Shown: positions 28,437 through 39,310 of the stretch, in pieces
Layout of the letters: the number at the start of each line of letters is the position of its first letter
Numbering within the stretch: the stretch's first letter is position 1
DNA from: Aurantiochytrium sp. KH105
Taxonomy: Eukaryota; Sar; Bigyra; Thraustochytrida; Thraustochytriidae
Length of the DNA stretch: 64,000 nt
NCBI GenBank assembly: GCA_003116975.1
Contig: BGKB01000140.1
Span: 1 to 64,000, forward strand
Direction of reading: 5' to 3'
The notes under the pieces: model-generated
What the model was told of the DNA's origin: nothing
Seen by the model: the letters and a program-made list of their open reading frames with translations, nothing else
Databases searched by the model: none
Program-made: the position numbers and the translations under genes

Positions 28437-31165
28437 TCAGTCGCGACCTTCAATGGCCTCGCGACGGCGCTCTATCGCTTGTGCCAGAGCAGAGTACAGA
28501 GGATTGCTCGAGGGATTACTGGGGCTTGGAGGCGCGGATTTTCTCCCGGCTTCATCGCTTCGATCACCGGGCTCAGTGTGACGTAGCTTGGAACGGTCGA
28601 AACTAGCAATGCCGGCAACGAGAGGATTCATGCTCTTGGCCGGCACCGCGGCGTCCTTTTGCCCGGTCTTCGGCGCAGTGGCGCGTTTCAATTTGGAGCG
28701 ATCAAAGTTCGCAATGCCTGCCACAAGCGGCGAGCCTTGATGAGCGGGTGGTCCTGCCGCGGCGCCGAGTTCTGACGCAGCGGAAGAACCCTTTTTCAGA
28801 GAGCGCTTGTCAAAATTGGTGATACCCGCAAGCAGCGGGTTTGCAGCAGGTCGGGACGAGTCAGGTGGCGGGCCGAGCGCGCTACTTGGTGATTGCTCGT
28901 ACGCAAGCTTGTTTCTATCATGATTCTCGATTTCGGCAGCTAAACTGGCCTCTGCAGCCGCAGCAGAAGGAGGAGGAGGAGGAGGAGGAGCAGCAGCAGC
29001 AGCAGCCGAATCCGATCTTTGGTCCTGTCCCAGTTGACTACTGTCCTCCTCATGGTTAGTAACAGCAGCAAGCGAGTCGACTTGAGCCTGGACAAGACGC
29101 TTCTGAGCCGTGCCGGCTCTGACCACTGTTGGACTGGTCGTTTGGCTTGAAAATTGCGCAAACGGTTCCGCTTCGTGACTTGCGCCATCCCCGCCAGTGT
29201 TGCCTTCGGCGTCACTGTCCTCGTCGCTTTCATCACGAGAAAGTTCATTCGCACGACTCCCTATTTTCATGCTCTCAAGTTTGTTCAGGCCTCTGCCATT
29301 GCTGCTGCTGCTATGAGCTACTTCGCGCTTGCCCTGATGCAAGAGATCGCGCTCATCGCGCGCGGCCGAAAACCATCCGCTATCTTCTCGAAGTAAAGTT
29401 CCCCGAGGTGCAGGAGACGCAGGCAGGGCCGCTTGCACGTCCTCCACGGTGCAGCCAAGCAACGCTGCAATCCGAGTGGCGTCTACATGGGGGCCTTCAC
29501 CAGCCATGGGGCTTTCCAAGATGGTCTGTGCAGCAGCGGCGCTCACCTTGATTGCAGCCCAGTGCACGAGGTCCGCCTTGATCCACAAGTGTCGCGGATA
29601 CAAACGCCATCGCTCGCTGTGCGGAACGAGAGCACCTTGCTCGACGAGCTCAGTGCAGACGGGGCATTCGACGAATCGTTTTGCGCAGGAACCTTTAAGA
29701 TGATCGCTGACATCTCCAAAACGTATTTTTTCATCACCTGTAAGCATCATGCGTTCATTAATCCATCACGTTTCGTTAGTCGACTGCATTTGGAAGATCG
29801 CTTTGAAAGTTTGCCTCCATTCTTGAGGAGAGAGAGAAGAAGAAGAAGGGAAAAGATTAATGGGGAGTAGTACAAGAGAAGCGGAAGAAACTTACATCCT
29901 AGCGGACACGGTACCTGACGGAGTCGACACTGATCAGAAACGTGTTCGTGAATATTCGATGCGCGGTCAATTAGGATCGTGCCGCAACCAAGCGGGCAGC
30001 GGAGCTCGTTGTCTCGCAGCTGTCGTGACTGAAGGCTTTCCCGCCGCTTGAGCTGGGCCACGCGATCGAACCCGAGGGCATGGGCGCTTGCAGCAATTTC
30101 CAAAGCTTGCACTTCTGCCCAACCACTCGAAAGCACGCGCAAGAGACGAGCAGCCGAGATCAGGTCTGGATCCACCGCGGGTACGCCAAGACGGGCCATC
30201 CACTTGACCAGCCGCTCGCGGTCCCGCTCGAGGTCTTGCGCAGCTGCTCGAGCTTTGGCATTGAACCACTTCCACAGACGCGATGCAATCGTGTCGGGGG
30301 CTACTTGCGGCACGATCGCTCCAAAAGGACCCTGCGCAGAAGTGACAATGTCCCAGAACGAAGCATCAAACGATGGCGAAGGACTCTCCGGCTCACTTTC
30401 GCGTGCCGGGTCGTCAATGCTACCTCCCACAAGCCCGTCATCATCATCGTCGTCGCCGTCGTCGTCGTTGTCGTCGTCGTCGTCGTTGGCGGCGGCGTGC
30501 CCGGCACTCGCTGCAGCTCCCGGCCTGCCTTTGGCGGCTCCGGGCAAAGGCGAAGGCATGATGACCTGCTGGTGATGCGGTAGGACGTCGCGTTTGACAA
30601 AATCTTCGGCAATTTCGTAAAATGCGGCCCGGAGAAGATCGGGCCCCATGCCCTGACAGGTCGTCTCCAAGAGGCGAATGCCAAGTCGAGCTGCTGCGTT
30701 GCGAGCTTCCTCGAGACCAACAACTCTCCTGCGGGTGAGATCGATTTTATGCGCCAACACATAGCAGACTTGGTGCACAGGACCAGTGCGTCGCACAATT
30801 TCGTGCCAATAGTATACTTCCTCAAAGGACGCGCGCGAGGTGACGTCAAAGGCGATGAAGACGACTTGCGCGTTCCGCAAGTAGGTCGTGGCAAGTTCGT
30901 CGCTGATACAGTCGAGCGCAGCAAGGTCCCAGACGTCGAGGTGGACCTCGGTTCGGGCGAGTTTGCTTCTGCCTTGCAGCAGGTCACCCTGGAAGAGTTC
31001 TGCGGTGAGCCAGCCGCTCGTTGCTGCGTGGTCCCGAACCAGGCCCACCTCGCCGGCTGACGACGACCCGACCCGAGCGAGGCGTGGCGTGCGCACAAGC
31101 TCGCGCGCCACCGCGCTCTTGCCGCTCTTGGCGCTCCCGCACACGACCACGCTCACCTCGCGCAT
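28437..31165 (-). CDS. Ras-like GTPase-TRAF zinc finger-tandem WH2 fusion (spliced)
   Basis: Two exons, 31165-29896 and 29737-28437, give 856 residues in frame. The join restores a Cys within CPLGC followed by DEKIRFGD, completing a TRAF-type zinc finger that neither exon frame holds alone. Order: divergent Ras/Rab-like GTPase (about 1-190) with P-loop GSAKSGKS (10-17), switch II WDLAALD in place of WDTAGQE, and HKID in place of NKxD; Asp-rich linker; two TRAF-type fingers (about 395-455); Ser/Ala linker; a run of seven prolines (about 675); four WH2/thymosin-beta-like motifs (about 686-702, 723-739, 760-776, 795-810) of the form LVAGIANFDRSKLKR; and a final WH2-like helix ALAQAIERRREAI. Tandem WH2 plus polyproline implies actin monomer and profilin binding. 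Membrane or signal control through the GTPase is inference. The start was chosen over an upstream in-frame TTG. Confidence 0.82.
29738..29895 (-). other. Spliceosomal intron, 158 bp
   Basis: Donor GTAAGT at 29895 and acceptor TTACAG ending at 29738, with a pyrimidine-rich stretch inside. It is phase 1, splitting the Cys codon T|GT of the second TRAF finger. It is the only intron I can support in the window. Confidence 0.88.
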
Positions 31166-31766
31166 GCTCCTGCTCCTCGTGCACGCTGCTGCTGCTGCTG
31201 CTGCTGCCACCGCCGGGTCGCCCGGCGCGTGCAGGCAGTCAGTCAGCCAGTGGCCGCTACGGCTAGGCCGGGTTTGGTTTCGTTTGTTGCTGTGGCTTTG
31301 GCTTTGCTGGCGTGGCTGCTGTGCTGCTGCTGCTGCTGCTGCAGCTACAGCCGCTGTGGCGCTGCGCTGTGCGTGCGTGCTTGTTTGCTTGTCTTTTCTC
31401 GTCACTCGCCGTGCCCAGCAAGCAACAGCAACCAACTTGGAGTCCGAGGAGGCAACAGGCTCAAAGGGCGGGCAACTCGGAGCAGGCAAGCAAACGTGAG
31501 AAGCGAGCTAGCGTAGCGGCTGGGCTGGCAGCGGTCGATGCGACCAGCCAGTTGCAGCAGCGGCCCCGCCTCGGCACGCCAATTGGAACAACAAGGAGAA
31601 CAGGGCCGCGCCTCGGAGAACACGCCGCAGAGCTAAGCTCAGACTATGCTCAGCTCAGCTCGCTCGAGTCTCTCTCGTCCTCGCCCGAGTCCGACTTTCG
31701 TCTCCCCGGGACCGGGTCTGTCTGAGCCAGCGATGCGACTGCGAATTTGACTGCGACTGGCAGCTG

Positions 31767-31850
31767 CAGAGAGCAGAGCAGAGCAGTGCAGAGCAGAGCA
31801 GAGCAGAGCAGCCGCAGAGCAGAGCAGAGCAGTGCAGAGCAGAGCAGAGC
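31767..31850 (+). repeat. (AGAGC)n microsatellite, array 1
   Basis: Imperfect pentanucleotide array about 800-890 bases upstream of the TBC gene, with AGAGC on the TBC sense strand. Confidence 0.9.
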
Positions 31851-32029
31851 CTCGGCCGGGCTCACTTCCCTTCCCTTACATCCCTCCTTGCTTCCTTCCC
31901 TTCTCCGTCTGTCAATCTTCCTCCCCCGACCCCCGATCGCCCAAGGCGGGGACCTCGAATCCGCCCGCCCACGTGGCCCTCCTTGTATCGCCATGGTCGA
32001 TTGTCTTGGACTCGCAGGCGCGGGGTCAA

Positions 32030-32155
32030 AGCAGAGCAGAGCAGAGCAGAGCAGAGCAGAGCAGAGCAGAGCAGAGCAGAGCAGAGCAGAGCAGAGCAGA
32101 GCAAGGCAAGGCAAGGCAAGGCAAGCAAGCAAGCAAGGCAAGCAAGCAAGCAAGC
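32030..32155 (+). repeat. (AGAGC)n-(GCAAG)n microsatellite, array 2
   Basis: About fifteen near-perfect GCAGA units followed by GCAAG/GCAA units, 500-620 bases upstream of the TBC gene. Confidence 0.92.
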
Positions 32156-32607
32156 CAAGCCGGGAGCGAGCCTCGCGACGCGGGCGGCGGCGGCGGCGGC
32201 GAGGCAGCGGCAGCCGCAGCAGGCGCGGGGGCAGAGAGGCAGGCGCGGCGCGCGCGCTCGGGCGGCGGAGCCTGCCTGACCGTGGGCGCGCGCGCGAAGG
32301 AGCGAGGGGGGAAAGGGGCTTGGCGAGGAGCCCGAACTTGGCCCCCGGCGAGCCCGCGGAGGGAGACTGGGCCTGCGCCCGGGGTGCGCGGGGGCGCGGA
32401 CGTAGCGTCTCGAACAGCCTGGAAAAGAGAGCAGAGCGAGCCCAACTCACAACCTCTCTTTCTTCCCTCCGCTGCGTACGCGGACCGCAAGACCGACCGT
32501 CTCGCTCCGTGCACGACTCCCAAATTTCCCTCTTTCGTCGTGCTCCTTCTTCGAGCTCCTTCTTCTTCTTCTTCTTCTTCTTCGGTATAGAGAGAAAAGG
32601 CATCGAC

Positions 32608-32639
32608 GCGACCTCGCGACCTCGCGACCTCGCGATCTC
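32608..32639 (+). repeat. GCGACCTC octamer repeat, four copies
   Basis: Perfect except for one base in the last copy. It ends 14 bases before the TBC start codon, so it is probably 5' UTR. Confidence 0.85.
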
Positions 32640-32653
32640 GGGACCGCGAGCCC

Positions 32654-33748
32654 ATGAACGGTGTGTTGGGCCAAAGCGATGGGAAAGCACACGCAGCAAA
32701 TGCCGACAAGGGCGCGCCAGCGAACGGTGGTCACCCGACGAATAGTGCTCGAGCGACCTCGTCCAAGGATGTCCTCTTTGACGCACTTTTGCAGGCCGCA
32801 GACCTGGACCTGGACAAGCTAAGGGCCGCGAGCTGGACCCGCGTGCCTGATCGCGTCCGAGGGCCTGTGTGGCAGCTATTGCTCGGCTACTTGCCGACGA
32901 AACGCGAACGACGCGATGCGACGCTGCGGCGCAAGAGGCAAGAATACTTTGACTGCTTGCCCATGTACTATAACAACGCCGACGCGGAACGGTCCGAGGA
33001 GGATCAAAAAATGCTTCGACAAATCTTGCTCGATATTCCGCGTACAAACCCCGGCATGCCTCTCTTTCACTGCGATGAGGTGCGTCGAAGTCTCGAGCGG
33101 ATGCTGTACATTTGGGCCATTCGGCACCCGGCGAGCGGCTATGTTCAGGGCATGAACGACTTGGTGACGCCATTCTATGTTGTCTTTTTGGCGGATCATC
33201 TGTCTGAGGGCGAGATCAAGACAATCAACGCTTATGATGCCTCGATCGTGGACCCAGATATTCTTCGCGCCGTGGAGGCCGATTCGTACTGGTGCCTGAC
33301 CAAACTCCTCGACGGAATCCAGGACCACTATACAATGCTGCAGCCCGGCTTGCAGCGCATGTTTTATCGGCTGCAGGGCATCATTCAGCGCATTGACCAA
33401 CCTCTGCACGACCACCTGCAGAATGAGCACGTGGATTTCAATCAGTTTGCCTTTCGCTGGATGAATTGCCTCTTGGTTCGTGAGCTCGAGCTCAATTCGA
33501 TTGTGCGACTTTGGGACACCTACCTGGCCGAGGAGCGCGAGGGTTTTGACTCTTTTCACGTCTATGTGTGTGCCGCGCTCCTGGTGACCTGGTCTAACGA
33601 GTTGCAGCGAATGAGTTTTCAGGATTTGCTCATGTTTCTGCAAAACTTGCCCACCAGTGATTGGGATGTAGTTCGTATCGAAGAGCTTTTGGGCCAGGCC
33701 TTTATTTTAAAGACACTCTTCAACGAGTCCCCAAGTCACCTTGTTTAA
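32654..33748 (+). CDS. TBC1D22: TBC-domain RabGAP, TBC1D22/Gyp1 type
   Basis: GTPase-activating protein for Rab GTPases; yeast Gyp1 and human TBC1D22 act at the Golgi. 364 residues from ATG 32654, with a short disordered N-terminus (1-38) and then a full TBC domain. Both catalytic fingers are present: the arginine finger in ILLDIPRTNP (I124, D127, R130) and the glutamine finger in GYVQGMND (Q165). Stretches such as LYIWAIRHPASGYVQGMNDL, EADSYWCLTKLLDGIQD and FAFRWMNCLLVRELEL follow TBC1D22 almost residue for residue. Animal TBC1D22 has a longer N-terminus with 14-3-3 sites, which is absent here. The gene is divergent to the GTPase-WH2 gene, though no functional link can be claimed. Confidence 0.93.
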   Translation: MNGVLGQSDGKAHAANADKGAPANGGHPTNSARATSSKDVLFDALLQAADLDLDKLRAASWTRVPDRVRGPVWQLLLGYLPTKRERRDATLRRKRQEYFDCLPMYYNNADAERSEEDQKMLRQILLDIPRTNPGMPLFHCDEVRRSLERMLYIWAIRHPASGYVQGMNDLVTPFYVVFLADHLSEGEIKTINAYDASIVDPDILRAVEADSYWCLTKLLDGIQDHYTMLQPGLQRMFYRLQGIIQRIDQPLHDHLQNEHVDFNQFAFRWMNCLLVRELELNSIVRLWDTYLAEEREGFDSFHVYVCAALLVTWSNELQRMSFQDLLMFLQNLPTSDWDVVRIEELLGQAFILKTLFNESPSHLV

Positions 33749-34210
33749 TTTTGAAGAAGAAGAGAAAGCTCACGCAACGTCAACGAATGAGAATAGCCAA
33801 GACGAATGGAAGAAATACCAAAGAATACAGAATACAATACGCGCAACCAAATTGCTTCAAGCTCCAAGACGAAGATCATCAACAAAAGAAACCAAAAAAA
33901 CTTGTGTATACGTATGTACACTTCTCTGTGTGGATGTGTGTGTGTGAGAAAAAGGAAAAGAGAGAGAGTAGAGTCTGTTTTGTGGATCTTGGGTGGAAAA
34001 AAGAAAGGCAAATGTGCGAAGTAATAAGCAGAGCACCGCACACTTTTTCAGGCGTCGTCTTTTCCTTTCCTCACCTCGGATTCGCCAAGTAGAAATAAAA
34101 AACATAGGGACGCGAGAAGACAGCCAGAAAACTCCAGGTAAAACAAAGAAAAAAGACTTTCAGGAGGCGTGCCACGTACTACAACTTTACGAGATGGCAG
34201 CCAAAACGAA
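33749..34210. other. Convergent intergenic region, TBC / HERPUD-like
   Basis: A-rich on the + strand. No gene was seen. Confidence 0.5.
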
Positions 34211-35878
34211 CTAATTTGCTGCTGCCCCTGCGGCAGCAGCAACAGGGTTGGCAGGATCCACGCCTGCAACGTTGGCGTCACCAGCAGCATCTGCCGCCGC
34301 GAGAGGGACGGCACGCGGCACAACGGTCCACGAGGGCACGACAGATAATATAAAGGCCTTGACAAAATAGTATGCGTCAACGAGCAGACCGTTAGGCACT
34401 TGCTCTACCGTGTCAATGTGACCGATCTCGTGCAGACGCTGTTGCTGGAAAAAGGCGATTTGCTGCTCGCGAGTCCCGATGAGAGGCTCAAGGTAGCCGG
34501 TTTCGTAAAGATACACGAGGGCTGCACCGAGAAGCATGATGTAAAACTGAATTGACGAGGTGTCATTATTCAGAAAGTAGATCGCCAGACCTAACTTGAT
34601 GAGCAGTTGCAGATTGATAACAATGACGCGCTGAAATGCCGGCGCGCGCGCCACATCCGCAGGTCGCCCCCCCTGGCCCATGGGTCGCGGAACGGGCCCG
34701 GCTTGGTTTGCGGCATTGCCATTGTCGTTGTCAAGGTCATCATCAATGTCGTTGTTGGGCCCATGGACCCGATCTCGAGCGGCGTGTCCCAATGCGCCGC
34801 GAGCGCCAGCCTGACTTTCATTCTCGCTCCCGGGGCCTGCGTCGATCTCGTTCTCGTCCTCGTTGGCGCGACGGGCGGCGTACAGTCGAGCGCGTCTGAG
34901 AATCGATGCAGCGTCCTCCTCCTCATCTTCTTCGGCGCGACCATGGCCGAATCTGTCAGGACGACGGCCGCCGCGAGAGGAGAGCGGGTTAGCGTGCAGA
35001 CCCGCAGAGCCCGCACCGCGTGCTCGCTGTCCCAGCTGACATTGCTGATATTGATGATAATGGGCAGTTTCGTCGGCCATTTGCATAGGTACAAAGCGCA
35101 TCGCAGCGGCGGCCTGAAGACGCTGCGAGACTTGCATGGCGCGCATGAGCTTCCTGTAATGATATTCCAAGGACTCGATGCATTCTTGATATGACTGCGG
35201 CTCACGATTGCCGCAGGCTTCGTCATCATGGTCTTCGACGTTATCGTCACCGATGTCATGTAAGGCGGTGAACGGATCATCAGAAGCGTGGCCTCGTGCG
35301 TCAGTAGCGGCAGTTGTGGCACGGTCGAAACGGGTTGACGCAGCCTGAGCTCGCGATGCGGGATGTTGGCGTTGCGAGCGAGATGCAGACTCACTCGTTG
35401 CCCAAATCCCGTCATCAAAAGCGAAATCTTCTTCAGCAGCAGCCGCCGCAGCCGCAGCCACAGCCGCAGCAGCAGCTGCGGAAGCAGCATACTGAGGAGG
35501 GAAATCAGGGTTTTCGTCGTCAGTCTCTTCGTTGAACCAAGCCAAGGTGGAGGAGCCGCCACCCAAGGTCCGCTCGAGTTGTCTAGGGTCAAAGGCAGAC
35601 CAATTGAGCAACGAAGCGTCGAGACCCATCTCGTGCAGCATTTGCTGCTGAAAATGGAACTGCTGCTCCATGGGGCCTTGAACAGAGGGAGGCGCACGAA
35701 AAGGCGGGCGCCGGGCGTTATCTACGGGTTCTGCAGCGTGAGTGGGGGCCGGTGCACTTGCGGAATGAACGCCCGAGCCTGCAAGACCGGCGAGGGTTGC
35801 CACTTCTCCAAAATTCTGAGTGTGCTCATAGACGGTGGAGCCGAACTGGCCAAAACCTTCTGCTGCTGTTCTTGATGA

Positions 35879-35912
<34 letters not shown>

Positions 35913-36373
35913 CCTGCTGCTGCTCCTGCCGTGGCAGAGTCATTCAAAGCATCATGCGTATTCTCGGACGTGGTCACGTCGCCAGAGGACGTTGGCCTCT
36001 CGTTTTGCGAGGCAGAGGAAGAGGCAGATTGATCCAATGTGTCCTCTTCTTGAGGATCGGCCGGACTTGGCGGCGGAGTCGTGACAAGATGGAGCGTCAT
36101 CGTATCGTCCGTGGGCCAGCGCGCAAAGACGACGTGCACGAGTTCCTCATTGGCAAGATAGCGGCCGTGGAAAATAATCTTCTGGTCGGTCACGGGGGGC
36201 TTCCATGGGTGTTCTTTTTCCAGGAGGGTCTTGATATCTCCGACGGTGCCGTCTTCGGTGACTTTCCACGGCAGGCGCACAGGTTTGGGATAGTATGGGT
36301 GCATGACCACTAGCGTAATGTCCCTGTCGCCTCCGGCATCGTTGCCGCTCGAGGCGGACGAGCTTGCGCTCAT
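34211..36373 (-). CDS. HERPUD-like protein: ubiquitin-like domain plus membrane hairpin
   Basis: 720 residues from ATG 36373. Residues about 18-100 are a ubiquitin-like domain with the Herp-style reading (ITLVVMHPYYPK, KTLLEKEHPWKPP, QKIIFHGRYL). The middle 500 residues are low-complexity: Ser/Thr, polyalanine runs near 150-165 and 290-315, acidic and Gln patches. Near the C-terminus two close hydrophobic segments (about 605-650: VIVINLQLLIKLGLAIYFLN, then FYIMLLGAALVYLYETGYLEP) match the hairpin position of Herp, an ER membrane adaptor of ER-associated degradation. The short UBL-hairpin arrangement is expected to anchor it in the ER with both ends cytosolic. It is longer than human Herp (about 390) because of the low-complexity insert. 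Role in ERAD is inferred from the family. Confidence 0.72.
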
Positions 36374-37480
36374 CAGGTCCCTCTTCTTTTCTGCTGCCTA
36401 CGCGCGCGCACTCTCTTGCGCTGCGTTCGGTCGAGTACGAGTACGACCTCGCAGAGAGCGCGAGGGCAGTACAGGGCGGAGGACCGGGGGAAAAGGGAGC
36501 GTGGACGCGCGCCGGGCGCAGCGCCTCTGAAGCCGCGTCGCCGGTGCGGGCGTCCTCTGCCGCGCGCTCGCCGGCCAGCGTGGCTAAGCGTCTGTCTCGT
36601 CTTTCTTTCTGTCTGTCTGTCTGTCTGCCTGTCTGTTTGTCTTTCTCCTTGGTTGCTTCCTTGCCTGCTCTTTTTTTTTTTTTTTTGGCCTCCCTGCCTC
36701 CGCGCCGTCTCCGGTGAAAGTGAGCGACAGTGAGTAAAAAAATCACTTTGATCAAATTTGCGGGGGGAGGGAGGCAGGAAGGAGGAAGGTCTCAGGGACG
36801 TGGTCAGTTGCAGCTCACGGTCACCGACGATCGAAGAGATTTCGGACCGCATTGATCGCAAGTGATACTACGTCCTTTATTACAAGTTGAGTGGTGTCCT
36901 TTTTCGGACTTTGAGAAAACTTGATTGCTTTTAATTTTGTTTGCAGCTTTCTTTCCATTCAATACATTCTATCATTCTATACATGGGCAGAGAGGTCGGT
37001 GGCCACCCCGGCTTTAACTGACCTTTTAAAAATGTACACTCATCTCGATGGATGAGCGCATCGATCGATTCGCCTACGCACACGAGTCGTCTTTTTTTTT
37101 TGTTTTTGCGCAAGACGCCGAAAATGAGCTGACTCAGGAAATTTTGTCAGGCAGAGAGACCGTGCAACCCGACATCATCCACGATAAAGAGTCTCCTTCC
37201 CCGATGTCTCTCCGCATTGATTTGCTTTGCGTCCCTTTGATGCACTCAAATCTTGACCTTTTCGCTTGGTGATTTCGGTCCAGTGTCTTCAGAAACCTCT
37301 TTGCGAGTTCGAACTCATTGCGCAAAACGTGGAAACCGTGCTGGCCTAGTTTGGAACGGACACTTTATCAGGGAGAAAAATAATGCCTTTCATTCCACTC
37401 AACGACGAAGAGACTTGGTGCTGTACCCAACAGCTATGTCTTTATCTTGATAAGAATGCGGCCTTGGCCACACGTTCTGG
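36374..37480. other. 5' flank of HERPUD-like gene and unassigned sequence
   Basis: Contains a (CTTT)n/(CTGT)n array at about 36596-36648, a T16 run at 36671-36686 and an AT-richer part from 36880. No gene was recognised. Confidence 0.5.
36596..36648. repeat. (CTTT)n-(CTGT)n microsatellite
   Basis: Pyrimidine tetranucleotide array on the + strand, purine-rich on the sense strand of the HERPUD-like gene, about 230-275 bases upstream of its start. Confidence 0.88.
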
Positions 37481-38194
37481 TCAGAAAGCAACGTCCGTCC
37501 CACCTTGATCAAAAGTCTCGACACTTGGCCACAACCTATTATGGAATTCCAAAGCGTAGAACAGTTCACGAAAGATGACCACGAGAGTGCAAGGCAGGTC
37601 CTGATCGTCTCGATCGACACAAACGTGGAGATCGCGGCTGAGCTCGAAGAGAAGCTGCACCGCAAGAATCGATGCACAGCCAGCGAGGAGCACGATTGCT
37701 GGACTGCAGCAAGGAAAGCCAGTTCGAGTCTTGTCTTGAGCAAATTCCTCCGAGGTGATGACGCCCTGATCATCGACGAGCCAGTATTCCCTTTTACGCA
37801 TGCCCCAGGCCGAGGCGATCAGCGCCTTGACACTGGCCTTACCCCTTGTATGGCCTGGCTGTGACTCTGAAGCGGCATGTCCATACCTTTGAGGGCGTCC
37901 ATCTTCATTTTCACCATTTTCATGAGGATGCTCTGTGTCGAGAAGCGAGACCGCAGGCAGCGCTAGAGACGTGTCCGAGGGTTCTTGCTCTGCTTGCTGT
38001 CCGCGTGTGTGTCCGGACAGCGCACGTCGGCGGCCACGGCGTTCGAAAGGCGCGAAGGCCTCACGTCCCCGACGCGGCGGCACTGGCGACGGTTCGCTGT
38101 GCTCCGTTGTCGGCTCGAGCGAGAGCGCCTGCAGACGACTTGCGAGGCTCTGCCAGCCAAGGGAATCTGTGCGCGGGTCTACACGTAGCCGCAT
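37481..38194 (-). CDS. Hypothetical protein with one membrane segment
   Basis: No family recognised. From ATG 38194 the frame gives 237 residues; another ATG at 38350 would add 52. The N-terminal half is basic and disordered. There is one clear hydrophobic segment (about residues 157-177 from the preferred start; SPAIVLLAGCASILAVQLLF), then a Cys- and Asp-containing stretch and a hydrophobic patch near TLVVIFRELFYALEF. The compositional contrast between the two halves, and a C-terminus that fades without a motif, leave open an unrecognised intron or a chance frame. Direction is convergent with nothing nearby. Confidence 0.4.
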   Translation of the reverse strand: MRLRVDPRTDSLGWQSLASRLQALSLEPTTEHSEPSPVPPRRGREAFAPFERRGRRRALSGHTRGQQAEQEPSDTSLALPAVSLLDTEHPHENGENEDGRPQRYGHAASESQPGHTRGKASVKALIASAWGMRKREYWLVDDQGVITSEEFAQDKTRTGFPCCSPAIVLLAGCASILAVQLLFELSRDLHVCVDRDDQDLPCTLVVIFRELFYALEFHNRLWPSVETFDQGGTDVAF

Positions 38195-38526
38195 CTTCCC
38201 TGCGCCCTGCGGCCGGCCTCGGCCCGCGGTGGCGGCGGCGATTACCCCCTGCAAAAAATCACAGACCCCTTCAATCGGGGTCGGTGGTGGTTGCGGCTGG
38301 CTGGTGTAGTTAGTACTCCACTGGCACGTTCCGGATATCCGCGGGTACATCCCGAAAATCCGCAATCATCCTTCCTTGGCTACCTTGGCTCCTGGGTGAT
38401 TGATTGCGCATTGGTTGCCGCGCGCTATGCCAATAGTGGTGAGTGTTGCTTGGCTGCCTTCGTTCAACTGGCCGGCGAGTTGGTTGGGAGCGAGCGAGCC
38501 CGGCCCGGTCACGCTGGTAGCTAGGG

Positions 38527-38582
38527 TGCGATGCGATCATCGATGCGATGCGATGCGATGCGATGCGATGCGATGCGATGCG
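38527..38582. repeat. (GATGC)n microsatellite
   Basis: About ten pentanucleotide units, mostly perfect. Confidence 0.92.
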
Positions 38583-39237
38583 GTGGGCAGGCGGTCCGTG
38601 CGCGATACGAGCGGTGCGGTCGTCGCGAGCGCGTCACAGCCGGGCGAAGCTGCGTCGGCGCGGATCGTCCGGGCGGTTCTCTTCTCTTCTTATCCCCTGC
38701 TCCGCGCGAGGTTGCTCGGCGGCCGCGGTTTCCGCCAACGCAAGTGGCAGAAGCCGCAGCCGCGAACTGCGACCCGGCCCGCGCATGCTCTGCTCCTCCA
38801 TGGGCTCCATTTTTATTACGCTGCTCCATGCATGCATGCACAGCGCAGCGCAGAGCGCCTGGCCACGTAAGCAGCGCCGAGCCGCCACAGAATAACTTAG
38901 ACAGGCTCCTGCATCATCATGATGAACGAGACGGATGGATGATGAGACAGACGGGGAGAGCACGGAGTGGCGGTATCCATCCGCCTTGCCGGCACCGCGC
39001 CTCTCTGCATCCTGCCTCGCTCACTCCATGGTATATCTACGAGCCAGGCCAGACAGACTCCCACTGGGAAAGGGCGAGAGAGGGAGAGGGAGAGGGGGAC
39101 GGTCGGCGGACAAACCCGCGAGCGCGGAATCGCAGCGTGCAAAGATAGCGGGGAGGAAGAAGAGCTGCGAGAAAGAAAAGAAAAACAAAGAAAGAAAAAA
39201 GCAAGCAGGCAGCACGGCAGAGCTGATCTGTCATGGA

Positions 39238-39248
39238 TGAAAGAAAAT

Positions 39249-39288
<40 letters not shown>

Positions 39289-39310
39289 AGAAAGAAAGAA
39301 AGAAAGAAAA
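39238..39310 (+). repeat. (GAAA)n tract
   Basis: Polypurine tetranucleotide array with one interruption, about 2.1 kb upstream of isocitrate dehydrogenase. Confidence 0.92.

Larger units (their letters stand above)
31166..32653. other. Divergent intergenic region, GTPase-WH2 / TBC
   Basis: 1.5 kb shared 5' flank packed with short repeats: (CTG)n at 31186-31206, two (AGAGC)n arrays (31767-31850 and 32030-32103, the second passing into GCAAG units to about 32155), a TTC run near 32563-32582 and four GCGACCTC units at 32608-32639. The open frames here are repeat-driven. Confidence 0.6.

Noticed and set aside
31650-33173. 507-codon frame on the minus strand over the TBC promoter
   Set aside because: Arg/Ser-rich and driven by AGAGC and other repeats; overlaps a well-supported gene.
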